Translations under genes and position numbers: made by a program
Shown: piece by piece, positions 1 to 10,996 of the stretch
Layout: each line of letters starts with the position of its first letter
Position numbering within the stretch: the stretch's first letter is position 1
The notes under the pieces: model-generated
Told to the model about the DNA's origin: nothing
Database searches by the model: none
The model's input: only the letters and a program-made list of their open reading frames with translations
From: Pezizomycotina sp. ARF18
Lineage: Eukaryota; Ascomycota
Reading direction: 5' to 3'
Assembly: GCA_002224055.1 (NCBI GenBank)
Contig: AZLU01000389.1
Coordinates: 1 to 22,297, forward strand
DNA: 22,297 nt

Positions 1-1881
1 GAGCTCGTGTTTGGAGAGATTTTCTACACGATCATTCGGCCTTTTTCGCGTTCGTGAGTATGTCTTCTTTCTTTGCGCTTTCTTCAACAGGAGCAGGCAG
101 GGGGTATGTTCTCGGATTGTGGTTCTCGTGAGGGTCTATACAATTACTAGCGTAATGGTAGTTCAGACTGTCGCCTATCGCGCGCGAGTGGTAGTGGACG
201 TGTGTATCCCCTATTCGTGGTATTTTAGGGTTCCTAAAACGGAGGAGTACGGCCGTAGGTCTTACATGCTGCTACCCTTTGCGAGCGGAGGGGAATAAAT
301 ATAAACCTCCCTCTTCTATTTTTCTTTCTTTTTTCTTTGCGGTGTGCCGTAGGTGGCCTATTTTGTACACCATTCACAAATGAATTTCCGTACACAGATT
401 TAACTAATATGATCTCTTGGGCGTGGTATGAGGTCTATACGCGGTGCGCGCGAAGGCTTATCCAAGCAGTGTTTTCTCGCGAGATGTGATATGATGTTGT
501 CCGTAGTCTCCTTTAATTTTTGCCTTTTATTTACAAAGCCAGACAAGAATAGCTTAGATATAAAGCTCTGATACGTTCGTTCCTTCCGTGCACAATACAA
601 TTACACTTTAATTCATAGGATAAGGTACCTGATACCTTCGTTTTTCTACAACTTATGACCGGGTAAAAGGAAATAAAGTTGGGCTTTTTTGCCTCCAGTC
701 CGAAATCGGCATAACGAAGATGTAACTCACAATTTCTTATAGCTCTTTCTCCCTTCCTTTTTAAATTATTAATTTATTTTTATTTTTGTTTCTTTTCATC
801 GATTTTCAGAAGGTGCGTTTATTGAGTGGTATAAAGCTCGCGTGGTTTGATTTGGAGACTTATCCATCGAGCAGCCAGCCTTGATGTTCTCATTAGTACA
901 GGTACAGAGATGTCGATCTTCGACATTGTTGTATGACTAGAAGATGCATTCGGAGGGGTAGTAATTTAAATCTATGCCTATAGTTGTATGGTTCGACTAT
1001 ATCGAGTCATATCATGATGCGGTGAAATGCAGGTTCCTTACGAAAGTCGGGCTCACCCTCGACGCAGGTATAGGCTGTGGCTGAACGGCTTCGAATGCTT
1101 TTTTTTCCCTTTTTTTCATTATAGGGTGATTCTCGAACCCAGTTCTTCGCCTGATCTAGTCTCTGAATCCCATATTGAATAATGATGTTATATACATTGC
1201 ATTGTATAAAATAGTGTCCTATCATCTATACCGTGCTTCCTGGCTTGGGAAATCTGCAGTTAAGTAGGCGTTTGTAGCTTGAAATATGTTTGTTGTTTTT
1301 CTGTTGAGTTTGTCTCTTTATATTTGCGGATCTTACACAGTCATCCTCATCTTTTCTTTTTTTTTTTTTTTTTTTTCTCTTTTTTTTTTGGCGCTTGGTG
1401 ATATTATGCACTGGGGACCTCCATTTCCAGAATTAATGGAGACGAAGAACATAATCCTGCAGATTACGCTTCCCTCGTATTAACCTCTCATCGCAACGGA
1501 TACGAATATCGGCTGTATCCCTCTCGTTATAGCTGACGCTAAAAATGAGAAACGATTTGTCTCGCCCAGGGAATGCAGATTCTGTATGCTAAGACGTCTT
1601 TATGCATCGTGTCCTTCGGTCAGTTGTCATGTTTACATGCAGCGAGCTATGTGGTTTCTTTTAATTCGCGTAGGTTCTTTTGTCGTCTTGCCGATAGCTC
1701 GGAGACTGGAAGTGCTATCGCTTCAGCTTTGTCAAAGCCTTTCTAGAGTTTCATCAAGTGCTATTCTTTCTCCTTTGGTTATACCCCCTCATTGGAATGC
1801 AAGTGATATAAGGTGACCTTTTTTATGAAGATAAAGGTGTGCAGTGATTTATTGATAGTTTTCGTCATTCCAGAAGGTCAT
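1..1881. other. gene-poor left flank, part 1
   Basis: No family is recognisable here. An open stretch on + reaches a stop at 296-298, and could be the last exon of a gene entering from the left (a GTGAGT...CAACAG pair at about 55-91 would keep the frame open), but it has no motif. Another open stretch, 1586-1816 (+), is hydrophobic and also has no motif. A T20 run lies at 1357-1376 and a T10 run at 1380-1389. The rest (about 300-1560) holds only short open stretches and A/T-rich patches. Treat as intergenic or decayed DNA unless transcripts show otherwise. Confidence 0.5.
1357..1389. repeat. poly-T tracts (T20 and T10)
   Basis: Two pure T runs, 1357-1376 and 1380-1389, are separated by CTC. 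This is one of nine long homopolymer or simple tracts in the window. It creates a spurious lysine-rich open frame on the minus strand. Confidence 0.95.
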
Positions 1882-2484
1882 ATGGACGTGGTGGGTTTGA
1901 ACCCGAGCAGGGTTCTCGAAGATTTTATGAGATGGCTGCACAACTTCAGCGACCCTTCGACGTCAGGTTCTTCAATTAGCAGGTGAGTAAGACGTTTACG
2001 GTTGCTTTTTTAAGGATACGAAAGCTTATACTTAAGAGGTTTCGACGGTGGATTTGGTGTGGGCGAGGTTCTAAACTTTTTATGTGCGAATCTGGTCTCG
2101 GTTATACATCATACTTTGGAGGATGTCCAGGGAGTCGGAGTCTTAGTTTCACAAAGCCTCGTGGTAGGACATATTCTGGTAGAGAAAACACGATACGCTA
2201 TATGGATGGGCCTCCAGGACGTCTGTAAAGATTCTAGAGTATGTAGGTTTCTGGTGGTGGGATGTCTCTTTTGACCCTCTTCTTCTTGCCTATGGTTTGT
2301 TCTGTCAACAGGGAGAACTCAAGGATCCAGTGCGAGCCCGCGGACCGGACATCTTGGGTTTAAAATTCTATGGCGCGACAATATTCCCTTGATATATAAT
2401 GTTCTGCAAGGGGTCGTAGCGAAATGGGAAATAGTAGCTTTTGTCCTTGTCATTGGGATGGATTCGTACAAATTAAGAATATAA
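1882..2484 (+). CDS. possible three-exon gene, unknown product
   Basis: Low-confidence model. Exon 1 (1882-1982) starts at ATG. A GTGAGT...CTTAAG intron (1983-2036, 54 nt) joins in frame to exon 2 (2037-2238). A GTATGT...CAACAG intron (2239-2311, 73 nt) joins in frame to exon 3 (2312-2484), which ends at TAA. Exon 3 stays open only if one C is restored in the CCC at about 2387-2390, the same kind of defect seen in the recognised genes. The product would be about 160 residues, with a hydrophobic middle (around VLVSQSLVVGHILVE) and a hydrophobic C-terminal stretch (around EIVAFVLVIG). The RNY codon share is slightly above random. No family is recognised. Chance open frames joined by chance GT-AG pairs remain a real alternative. 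Confidence 0.27.
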
Positions 2485-5252
2485 TTGACAAGGAATTTAC
2501 GTTTTATTTCACACCGATGGAGCTAACCGCGTTTATATTCTCATCATTATTCTCATGTCATCGTTTTGCAAGTGGAGTTTCAAAGCTCTGTACCCGATGG
2601 ACTTCATTATGAAATGCTTGCCTCACCACCAGCGAGCAATGCATTATTGGTACCAGGATCTGTGCTGATCATGAATGGTATTTTTGATGACGAGTTGACC
2701 AGACGAATACCTATAGCTAATCGCACGGTTAAATCGGACAAATTCCAGTTAATGAGATCATACTGCGCTTACACTTCGCACGCTTTATGGAACTTCGTTC
2801 TCCCATCGCTTAACCTGTACCTATAAACGAGAAGAAATACAGCAGAGCCGCAGCCTCGGGTTTAAGATATCAATTTTGGCCGCCATACCCTCTTGTCTGA
2901 GCCTAATTGCCACTATAAGGATGCCAACTATTCTCCGTTCTTGTTGCCTCGTTTGGTTTAGACTTATCAACAGGACGCTCATCTGATTTTTCCGAGTCTA
3001 GTATCAAAAGAACACGTTTTTTCTAATACGATCGCTTGTTACTGTATGCCATGCACCTTCTCGGAACCTTCCCAGCGTTTGGAAAGCAATAATCCCTATT
3101 TTAATGTCCACTGTTCTTCCCAGTGTCCTCCGTACTCCAAGTGTGTTTCTGTATCTTGGTTATTCTTTGGATGCAGGGTGGGGGAACGTTTGAGATACGG
3201 CCTTGCTAATTCCGACGAACCGAACAGCTTGCATCGGAATTTAAAAATGGAGCGAATTGGATTGCTTGGTTTTAACGTTTATCCTTCGGGCTTCAATTTG
3301 ATGGATAGAGTAATTTACGCCTTCAACTTCCCAGCTTATCCCGGTGGGTATGTACGACTCGGATGTATGTTTTATTTATGAGCATTTTTCGAAACATGTC
3401 ATTGATGAGATTCCGAGGCTACACCTATTGAATATACGGCGATATGAGTATATCTCGACCGCGCATTAGGCTACATCACTTTTCCAAGATATGACGTGTT
3501 ATATTTCTTGTGATGGCGGAGGGATAACGAGTTGTTCTACGTTTGGCGTCGCCGCTTACAATATTTCCTTGAATGACGGTTCTCGAACCGGTGTTATGTC
3601 GGGTTTGCAAGGGTTCCATCTTGGGTGCGTGAATCAGGAGTGCATCCATTACAAGCTGTTATATAGGTTGTAGATATTAACCTGGTTTAGATGTACATAT
3701 CCGAAACGTTTATTTCTGGGGACTTCGTATCGGGTTCATCTCTAGTTGCACTTGAGTGCTTTTCCAGCGTAAAGCGTTGTATCTGCCTTCAGGAACTTAC
3801 AGTCCTGTAAGAAACTGGACGCTTTATGTTGACGGTCGCGGTTTGCCTACGTTGTTGGTTTGGAGGCGGCTTTTAGTACCGATCCTTATTTGATATAGTT
3901 TTACAGGGAGGTTTGGTTTACCACTCTGGGCGATTAGTTGAAATAAAGTAAAGCAACCATTCCATGATGCGGACTACGTGGTGATCCACACAGCTTCAAA
4001 GAATCCATGGAGGGGCTTCTACGATTTCGATAGTTATGCGTTCTGAGTTGCCTGGGTGAAATGAGCTAACACCTTTTATTGCGATATAAAACTAGTCTCA
4101 AAAAGCTTACATTTGAATAAATGCTCAAAGTAACAGTAGTATAAAGTCCCATAGTGTCGTCCTAGTTAATTGTTAAAGTCGTCCTTCTTAGCTATTAATA
4201 TTACTCATCAAAGCTTGTCCGTATGACTGACGGATAGGTTGCCGGAGAATACTGTACCGTGGAATTGATTCAGGAGAACCGAGTCGATAGACAGAATGCG
4301 CTCCTTTCACAAGATGCAATGTTGCAATCCAATCTCTCTAAGTGAGGGAGAGGTGGAAGATCTGTAGTCTTTTTTCGTCGTAGTTAGTAAAGAGGATACC
4401 CGCATATGAAGACGTTTGGAATATGATCCCGTCAGTGGTCTTGGGTCCTTTATGGTGTCCTGATCCTGGAGTTTCGTTTGGTATGCAGGTACATGGCACG
4501 GCGAATCCTCGTCAGTCATCATAGCCTGATTTACCCTTGTTAATAATAAAGAACTATAGGTTTTCTCTGATTACATAATTATGTAACGCCGAGTATACGC
4601 TCTAGATTTACGTATTTGAATATGAGAAAGCACTGTCTGCTATAAACAGATGCTGCTTGTAGCTGTTCTCCTATTTAGGTAGAGATATAATCTCCTTCTC
4701 GACGTATTTCATTCAGCTTTTTCGGCTCAGCAGCTGAGAAATATCTTCAGATTGAATTTACAGACAATAGAGTTCAGAAGGATTGCAGAATATCCCCGTA
4801 TACGAAGTTTGCGGTACTATCGTACCTCAACGATCTGCTACTCGTGCTCGCCTGACTGCCTTTCTGTTTTATGAAGCTGTGGCTTCCACCAGAGCTTCTG
4901 TAATTCTAATTAATGCATTACAACTCGGAGATAACGATAAAAAACCTTAAGGCTATATGGCACCTTTGGTTCATGTAAGGGTCTAGCGGCAATCGTGGTA
5001 TATTCTCGGCCCGCAAATATTACGAACTCGGACTTTAGCCCTATCGACAATATTCTGAGAGCTGGGTGGATTAGACTATGGGATAGACGGCTATTCTAGT
5101 TGTCGGGTACAAATCCAATATCTTATTAAAATATGTAGTAGTTTCGCAGTGGAAGTATGCGTATGATATGTTTATCTATTTGTTTGTTTGCGATATAATT
5201 GATGTTTTCCTAGGAGCTGCTCAAATTCATGAATATGTGGTAGCACGAACAG
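2485..5252. other. gene-poor left flank, part 2
   Basis: There is no recognisable gene. The longest open stretches are on +: 2566-2826, 3046-3381 and 3350-3673 (the last interrupted by one TAG). A further frame from about 3681 to 4130 is broken only by TGA codons. None carries a motif, and they overlap in different frames, so they may be chance or very old coding relics. From 4130 to 5252 only short open stretches are seen. No terminal repeats or reverse-transcriptase motifs were found by eye. Confidence 0.45.
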
Positions 5253-5270
5253 AAAAAAAAAAAAAAAAAA
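5253..5270. repeat. A18 tract (U18 in the sense of the kinase transcript)
   Basis: A pure run of 18 A on the plus strand, starting 24 nt past the stop codon of the minus-strand kinase. Read in the sense of that gene it is a T18 run in the presumed 3' UTR. Confidence 0.95.
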
Positions 5271-5293
5271 CTTTCCGAAACGTATCGTTATAT

Positions 5294-6129
5294 TTATTGA
5301 AGTTTCTGTAAGAGATCTTGACTGCTAATCCTGAAGCAAGGGTCGGCAGCTAGCATCTCCGCCAACAACAGTCTTGATCTTTCCACCTCCTTCCGTAGTC
5401 CTCAACCTGTTCCAGCCACTGTAGCATCTCCGTACGCGGCGTGCCCTCCTCGAAAGTAGCGGTAGCAGCCACTCCCATCCGGCAAAGGAACGTATCGTAG
5501 CAGAAACAATATCGTAACCCCTAGAGCCCAAACATCTCCCTTAGCGCTCTTCTTCTTGAGTAGTACTCCGGCGCCGCGTAGCTCGGCGTGCCAGATAGGT
5601 TGTAGTAGTCCTTGGTAGCTCATTAAATCCAGTGCAGCGCCAAAATCAATTAGCACGGCGCTCTTTTGCTCTGGCGACCACATTATGTTTTCCGGTTTAA
5701 CGTCGTCGTGTACGATTTCATGTCGTGGATGTAAGCTAGCGCGCTTGCTATCTGACGCCATACTAGCTCCCCATCGAGTGCAAGAGGGTAGACTTGCTAC
5801 CTGCGTCTATGAGGCGGTCTAGGCTCTGTCCTGGCTCGAAGCGGAGCACGAGGGAGAGATCGCTAGCATCTGAAGCGAATAGCTCTGCAATGTGCGTCTG
5901 TAAGGGAATTAGTCTCATATCAAAGTCGGTCTGTGTACTTAGTGACTTACGTGTCCCGCAACCGCGCCATGGCATCTTTCTCCAGTTTCCAACGCACTTC
6001 GGTTCGCGGATCCTCCTGTCTGCGACATTTCTTGATGATTGCCTTCTTGCCATTCCATATGGTAGATGCGATTGTCGAGTGATATGTCTCCTCTAGCACA
6101 TTCTCTGGCTTCGCGACTTCTTCTGTCAT
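5294..6129 (-). CDS. small protein kinase, frame-disrupted
   Basis: A eukaryotic-type protein kinase of about 263 residues, consisting of little beyond the kinase domain. The start at 6127-6129 gives an N-lobe with AIIKK (the ATP-anchoring lysine) and a helix-C segment EVRWKLEKDAMARL. After a 53-nt intron come SLVLRFEPGQSL, the catalytic loop IVHDDVKPENI, DFG in LIDFGAAL, the activation segment GTPSYAAPE, and GDVWALGVTILF. The C-terminal helix segment LLAEMLAADPCFRIS ends at TAA 5294-5296. The usual HRD is HDD, so it is a non-RD kinase; the catalytic Asp, Lys and Asn are present. The frame changes about seven times: at the exon 1 donor (ACG|GTAAGT expected, one G missing), near 5790 (TTT short by one), at 5717 (ATGAAATC, one A short), at both ends of the activation loop, and twice downstream. 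It is either a pseudogene or a gene with assembly indels. I infer the latter because every core motif survives. Substrate unknown. Confidence 0.85.
5898..5950 (-). other. intron in kinase gene
   Basis: A 53-nt intron in the gene's sense: donor GTAAGT, branch-like GACTAAT, acceptor TTACAG. The exon 1 frame (phase 2) does not fit exon 2 (phase 0) unless one G is restored at the donor, giving ACG|GTAAGT. Confidence 0.8.
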
Positions 6130-6758
6130 TGTAAAAACGTAAAATGTGCGAATAAACCTCTGCTTGAGTCTACGCGATCAACTCGTCATTAAGCCGTTTA
6201 AGTGCAATACAGCGATTTCAATTGGAAATAACGGCTCTTATAAGGAACATTCGACAAGCTTTGACTGTCCCTCGTTTATCTCGCCTGCCTACTTTGGAAA
6301 CTTACGGGCTGATTCATGCCGTGACATGGTTGTGAGCTTAACAGCGAACACAAATGCAGTAGTTCCCTACATATGGAGGCGCTAAAGAAAGAACGATAAG
6401 CCGGTATAAAACAACTGGGATAATTCTCGACCCGCGACTGCTTTGACCAGATTGAAATCGACATTGCGCGTAAGCTACAGGTTTAATCTCTGTTATAAAT
6501 ATACGCATATCTATACAGTTATACGAGCTAATTACACTGATATATGAATTGATCTCTTATGAGTATAAAAGGAACTGTCGATTTAAAATTGCCTGGAGTT
6601 TCTACTTTTGAAAAATAATCCATTTACTACCGGATTTGATAAATTAGGAAGGATGCGTATTTCAGTCGCTAATAGTCTATAGGAGATTGTGTCAAATTAT
6701 TCTTAAGTATTTTAAATGAATATAGTCGTCGTAAATAGTCGATTGCCGTGAGATGTGA
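6130..6758. other. intergenic, kinase upstream region
   Basis: An A/T-rich spacer between the kinase start and the F-box tail. Several short open stretches exist on both strands without motifs. No TATA box is convincing in the orientation of the kinase gene. Confidence 0.6.
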
Positions 6759-8383
6759 TCATTCATCGTTTTCTGCGTCTTTTCCTTCAACATCCTCCCC
6801 TCCAACGTCTTCTCCTTCAGCATCTTCCCCTTCGGCATCTTCTCCCTCAGCATCTTCTCCCTCGGCATTATTAAAGTCCAAAACACCCTCGTAGTCTTCT
6901 TGATCGTCATCGTCATCATCGCCGTCTTCTCCGTCTTCGTCTCCACCATCCTCATCATCCTCACCCTCGTCGTCTAAGTCCCAGAATTGTTTCTCTGCCT
7001 CCAGCTCCAGCACTTCCCCGTTTTTCCTCTCATAATGTTGAATATATATTCACTTTCGTTTCCATCATCCATTTTATTCATCCATTCGATTTTGCTTAGA
7101 AGCGGGAGCGCTTTGGCTATCGGTTCAGAAACATCCGACGGCGCTTTGTGTTTCTTTGCTCCCAGTGCGGATAAGCATCGTCGTCGTCCTCGTCAATATT
7201 GAATATATCTTCCTGAATGTCGCCGGCCTGGCGCTCGAGATCGTATGCGAGGAAGAGCGTCTTAAGCTTTTTCAGGGACTTCATGGAGTCTAGCCATTGT
7301 TTCTAAGAGTGGGGAGTCAGCGTAAGGGTGCCATGTCGAGTTGCGGATTGTTAATTTTCCAAGTAATGGATACTAACCTTCCAGCCTACCAGCTCCATAC
7401 CGCCACACCACGCCCCTTCATTATCGGCGCCTGTTCCGTGTCGAGCTGGCCAGTATTCGGCGACTCTCAGCTCCTCGAGTTCCGGCCAAAGCTTGCAGAT
7501 CTTCGGAATGTTATCGCTATCGTCTTCCTTTTTCCTCGCGACAAAGTCGAGGAAGACCAGCGGCGCTACCGCCAGTTTTTCTAGATCGATCTCCACGTGC
7601 GAATGGCAATCCTCTGTGCCGTTAAGGTCCATTCCAACTTTTAGTGACAGTCGTGTCAGTGTCTTCAGAGACGGCTTCAGTAACATCCAGGCGAAATTCG
7701 AGACCGCACGCTCGTGAGCGGGTAGTTGCTCGATTCCTTCGCCTTCGGTGATATTCGGCACCGTAACTTGCAGATCGATACCGAGCTTCGTAAGACCGCC
7801 GGGACATTAAACTCGTCTCCTACGGGCTCGATGAGTGAATTGAATGCTGCGGCTTCGTAGAATCGTGGCCTCCGCAGTAATACAGAGTTAGCTGCGCAGC
7901 GGGGTGGATTCGCCACGCGGTAGCGCCGATAAGATTTTGTACGCCGTAACGTAGTCGAGGGCGCTCTCGAATTTGAAGTCACAGGTATGGGTTCCCGTTA
8001 AAGTTGGTAGGAGCGATAATAGCCGCTTGAGCATTTCGTCTGAAAGGATTGGTTGAGCGATATCATCGTGCTGGGCTTGTTTCCAAGAGTCAAATTAACT
8101 TCGGCGGGCGGCAGAGCAAGAGTTAACTCTCGGACGTGCTGGGCTGCGCCGGAGCTGGACAGAAGATCTATCGCCCTCTCGAGCCTTTGCTTGCGGACGG
8201 AAGGTTCGACGTTACTATGCCATTCGCTGTCGAGGACAGTCGCGATCGAATACGAGCGGAATAAAATAGGAAGCGCGAGCCCCGACATAGCTTGGATGTC
8301 TGCGCTACGGAGCGAATATCGTCGCGCGGTAAATCGGCAATAATGGAGGATAGAACCTCTGTGGGGAGGTCTTGTAGCTGCAT
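6759..8383 (-). CDS. F-box/LRR-like protein with acidic repeat tail, frame-disrupted
   Basis: The start ATG is at 8381-8383 and the stop at 6759-6761, giving about 518 residues after splicing and frame correction. The N-terminus is an F-box (DLPTEVLSSIIADLP, then SKLCRGLALPILFRS), the Skp1-binding module of SCF ubiquitin ligases. The middle has leucine-rich segments typical of F-box substrate receptors: LKTLTRLSLKV, LEKLAVAPLVFLDFV, WPELEELRVAEYWP and LKKLKTLFLAYD. A 75-nt intron (7303-7377) precedes the last part. The C-terminus is extremely acidic (Asp/Glu runs, then six EGEDA-type repeats). The frame slips about six times, mostly where one base is missing in a run: GGGG at about 8333, TTT at about 8098, GG at about 7795, GG at about 7165, AAAAA at about 7021. 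The slip near 7925 is less clear. The target is unknown. The acidic tail suggests a nuclear or chromatin partner, which is inference. Confidence 0.8.
6774..6863 (-). repeat. 15-bp coding minisatellite (six EGEDA-like units)
   Basis: Six tandem 15-bp units within the F-box/LRR gene encode EGEDA, EGEDA, EGEDA, EGEDV, GGEDV, EGKDA. Third-base differences between copies show the array is not brand new, and the 15-bp period keeps the frame. Confidence 0.92.
7303..7377 (-). other. intron in F-box/LRR gene
   Basis: A 75-nt intron with donor GTTAGT, branch-like GCTGAC and acceptor CTTAG. It is phase 0, joining GMELVGWK to KQWLDSMKSL, and splicing keeps the frame open. Confidence 0.8.
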
Positions 8384-8599
8384 GTTTTAAGCTCTTCCAA
8401 CCTTGACCTTAGCAGACCCAAAGAAGTATTCCAATTGACTGACATCTATGATCTCCGGAATAATGGAGCTTATTATATTTAATTATTCACTTTAAGGGGG
8501 GAGCACTAGGGCGTACACGTTGCTTAAATATATTCGTCGCGCAGTCCATGCAGATGCAATCATGAACTGAACTGCTTTAAAACCAGGGTCTACATGCAG
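8384..8599. other. intergenic, F-box/LRR upstream region
   Basis: A short A/T-rich spacer upstream of the F-box/LRR start. No gene and no clear TATA box. Confidence 0.5.
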
Positions 8600-8936
8600 T
8601 TAATTTGGGCGTTCCCAAGATCTCGGGAAGAAATATCCCTGTTTTTGGAAGCCCAATGGAGATAGCCATCAAAATCTTCCAGAATCTTAAGCAAAACCAT
8701 CGCCATTAAACCTAAATAACCCGAGAAAGTTCCGGTGATACCGCCAGTTTCTCGAGATGGAATGGAACGATCATTACTTTTCTAGCGGCAGTTAAGGCAT
8801 GAAACTGGCTAATAGTGGCGCCGTTTGGAGGCGAAGCACATGCATCGCCGGTTAAATACCAAGCGAATACGATGCACAGGGGGATCGGCCAATGGGTGGT
8901 CTGCGAAAATTTACGCACGGTGACATTTACGGCCAT
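8600..8936 (-). pseudogene. F-box/LRR-related fragment
   Basis: An open stretch starts with ATG at 8934-8936 and stops at 8712. It contains HLEKLAVSP, matching DLEKLAVAP of the neighbouring F-box/LRR gene, and the DNA agrees over about 20 bases around AAACTGGCGGTA. No F-box precedes it. After the stop a different frame carries MAMVLLKILEDFDGYLHWAS before ending near 8600. The likeliest reading is a truncated, decayed copy of the neighbour's leucine-rich part. The match is short, so independent origin is possible. Confidence 0.45.
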
Positions 8937-9297
8937 TTCTCGTGACAGAACGCGATCACTACAAGCACAAGTTCAGTGATCGGGGATATGAATTATTGGA
9001 TATTTAGCGGCTTGTCCATTGGCATGTTGCGATACTACTTTCCTGTCGAATTAGCGGTCAGAGTAAATATAGCCTTGTTTTAGCAATTCATAACACTTGG
9101 TGACAAGATTAGGTTCTGCGAGTGCTACTTCGACTTGTTGAGTCCGTTCGAAATAATCCCTCCAATTTCGAAATTCAAGATATTATTGCTTTAATAATGA
9201 GATGGAAAATGAGCAGGGTTAAAGAACGAAGAGGAACACACAATGAAAAGGAACACGGAATGAAAAAAATCGCCTGTTGTTCCTGATCCCGCTCGCT
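8937..9297. other. intergenic
   Basis: No gene seen. The 3' flank of the minus-strand F-box gene. No long tract or hairpin was noticed. Confidence 0.55.
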
Positions 9298-10328
9298 CTA
9301 CTCGATATCATCTGGGCTAAATTTTTGCGTAATAAAGAAAGAAGTATATAATAGATACCGTAATCGAACATAATATTCCTTGCTAATTAACTCGTAAATA
9401 CCCCCATTTTTTTGAACCTCAATCAGAGAAATTAAGATCATAACCGTCCCAGTCTCTCTATACGTATCATGATCGATATCCATGAAATTTTCGTAGGATG
9501 GTGCAAATAACTTTGGCGTTCTGGCACCACTCATCGCTCGCGGTCGCAAATTTGCAGACTTCATTCAGGATCTGAAAATCTAGATACCAGTACTGGTCGC
9601 CTCCCAAAGTTTCGAGATCGTGTGCGTAGTAACCTAAAACGTCCCGCGTCGGGACGTACGGCGTATCTTCATCCAGGAAGTACGCATCGAGATCAGTTTC
9701 GCCGTCGATCCTCTTGGAGTACTCCACCAAGGCTGTAACAAACTGGTATACCGTGAGCTTTTTGGTTTTTCGCCGCCGCGGGAGCAAATGAATTGACATG
9801 CTTCAGCCCCCTCGCTAGGGCAATTTTGCAAAAATACATCTGCCGGAATCGCGTCCGAGAGAAGATTTTCGTTCGCCACTGCTGTCGCCTCGAAGGGGGT
9901 AAACGCGCCCGTGGCCGCGCAAACGAAGCCACCGGCTCGTTATCTGACGTGTCTATGCCTCCCCACCCTGTGGCTTTGAATTTGAGGAATTGCAAGCACG
10001 GGTGAAGCCGGTAGCAATATTGGCGAGCTTTCGTTCCGCGGCTTCCCCACCATTGTTGGTGAGAAACATTAGAATCGCCGTAGTTTCCACGGCCCGATCG
10101 TGAGATCCGCCGTCTACCGCGTTTCGTTCTGTTGATTCATCATTATCATTACTCTCGCTGTTTCTTCGTCCGGTCGGAAGAGGATGGAACGAAGACGACG
10201 GTCTTCCGCTAGCTTAGAATGTCTCTGAAACGGCGGCAAACTTGAAGCCTTGTCTTCAGGGTAATGTAGTCAAGATTGATGAAAATTTCCGTGATAAGTT
10301 CGGTCGGGAGGCTGGCCAGGTTTGCCAT
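9298..10328 (-). CDS. F-box protein, left member of a divergent pair, frame-disrupted
   Basis: The start ATG is at 10326-10328 (an upstream in-frame ATG at 10409 would add 27 residues lacking in the paralogue). It ends at TAG 9298-9300, about 345 residues after frame correction. The N-terminal F-box reads LPTELITEIFINLDYITLK...VCRRFRDI, followed by KLAEDRRLR. The rest matches the plus-strand gene at 11161-12208: YCYRLHPC, FLKFK, ENLLSDAIPADVFL, VYQFVTALVEYSK, then a D-x-L-x-Y and WYLDF region. Frame slips fall where one base is missing: T in CTTAAG at about 10217, A in GAAAAC at about 10156, C in GCCCAA at about 10022, T in TTTT at about 9926, C in AACCCAAA at about 9768; two T may be missing at about 9508. 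The C-terminal extension YRETGTVMILISLIEVQKNG has no counterpart in the paralogue. Presumed SCF substrate receptor; target unknown. Confidence 0.8.
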
Positions 10329-10527
10329 CTTCTGGGAAGAAGCTGAGTAGGTTATGAGGAATACCCCCGGAATTGACGTTGGAACGTTATGAAGAGGTAT
10401 AGATCTCAAACTATGAGAAGGGGATGGGAATCAGCTGCTTGGGTGGCACCTTGGAGGGGCACTGCACGGAACCAAGCATGGAGCGGTAATAAATACCCAA
10501 TTATTTTACAGTACTCACCCTACTGCC

Positions 10528-10535
10528 TTTATATA
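10528..10535 (-). promoter_or_regulatory. TATA box of left F-box gene
   Basis: TATATAAA read on the minus strand, about 200 bp upstream of the ATG at 10328. A plausible core promoter element, by position and consensus only. Confidence 0.45.
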
Positions 10536-10988
10536 TCGCGACATCCCGCCGCGCACCTACAGCACGTTATTTATTATTTGCTATGACATCGTTCTTTGTT
10601 AGCTACTGTTTGCCGTCCTTTGACACTTAGCCATAACTATCATTCTTCATGTTTTCTGGCTGGCACAGATCAAAAGACGTAAAGGCCCGTAGGATTCTTC
10701 CCACCATGCATTTTGGTTCTTTACCACAATGATAATCGAATTCAGTTCAACAAGACCAATGGTAATAACGTTTTTGAAAGAAACATATGCCAAATGACGA
10801 AAAGAAAGGTATTAGATCAACGCCAGAGTAGTACTCAAAGGTATTAGACGGATATATAGAGAGATCCCTCAAACAACAATAAGCAGCGTAACGGCAGGGT
10901 AACTGTGCCAGAATCTAAACTGCGGGGATTTGTTGGGCCAAGCCTTTCTCAATGATAGCTATAGGTAATAAATGTAGACTGATATACA

Positions 10989-10996
10989 TATATAAA
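10989..10996 (+). promoter_or_regulatory. TATA box of right F-box gene
   Basis: TATATAAA about 165 bp upstream of the ATG at 11161. A plausible core promoter element, by position and consensus only. Confidence 0.45.

Noticed and set aside
1226-1411. Lysine-rich minus-strand open frame
   Set aside because: Produced by the T20 and T10 runs; no other coding sign.
1885-1910. GGGTTTGAACCC, resembling a tRNA T-arm
   Set aside because: It is a simple palindrome; no acceptor, D or anticodon arms can be folded around it.
2680-2700. FDD sequence suggesting a reverse-transcriptase active site
   Set aside because: The required spacing and flanking RT motifs are absent, and no terminal repeats were found.
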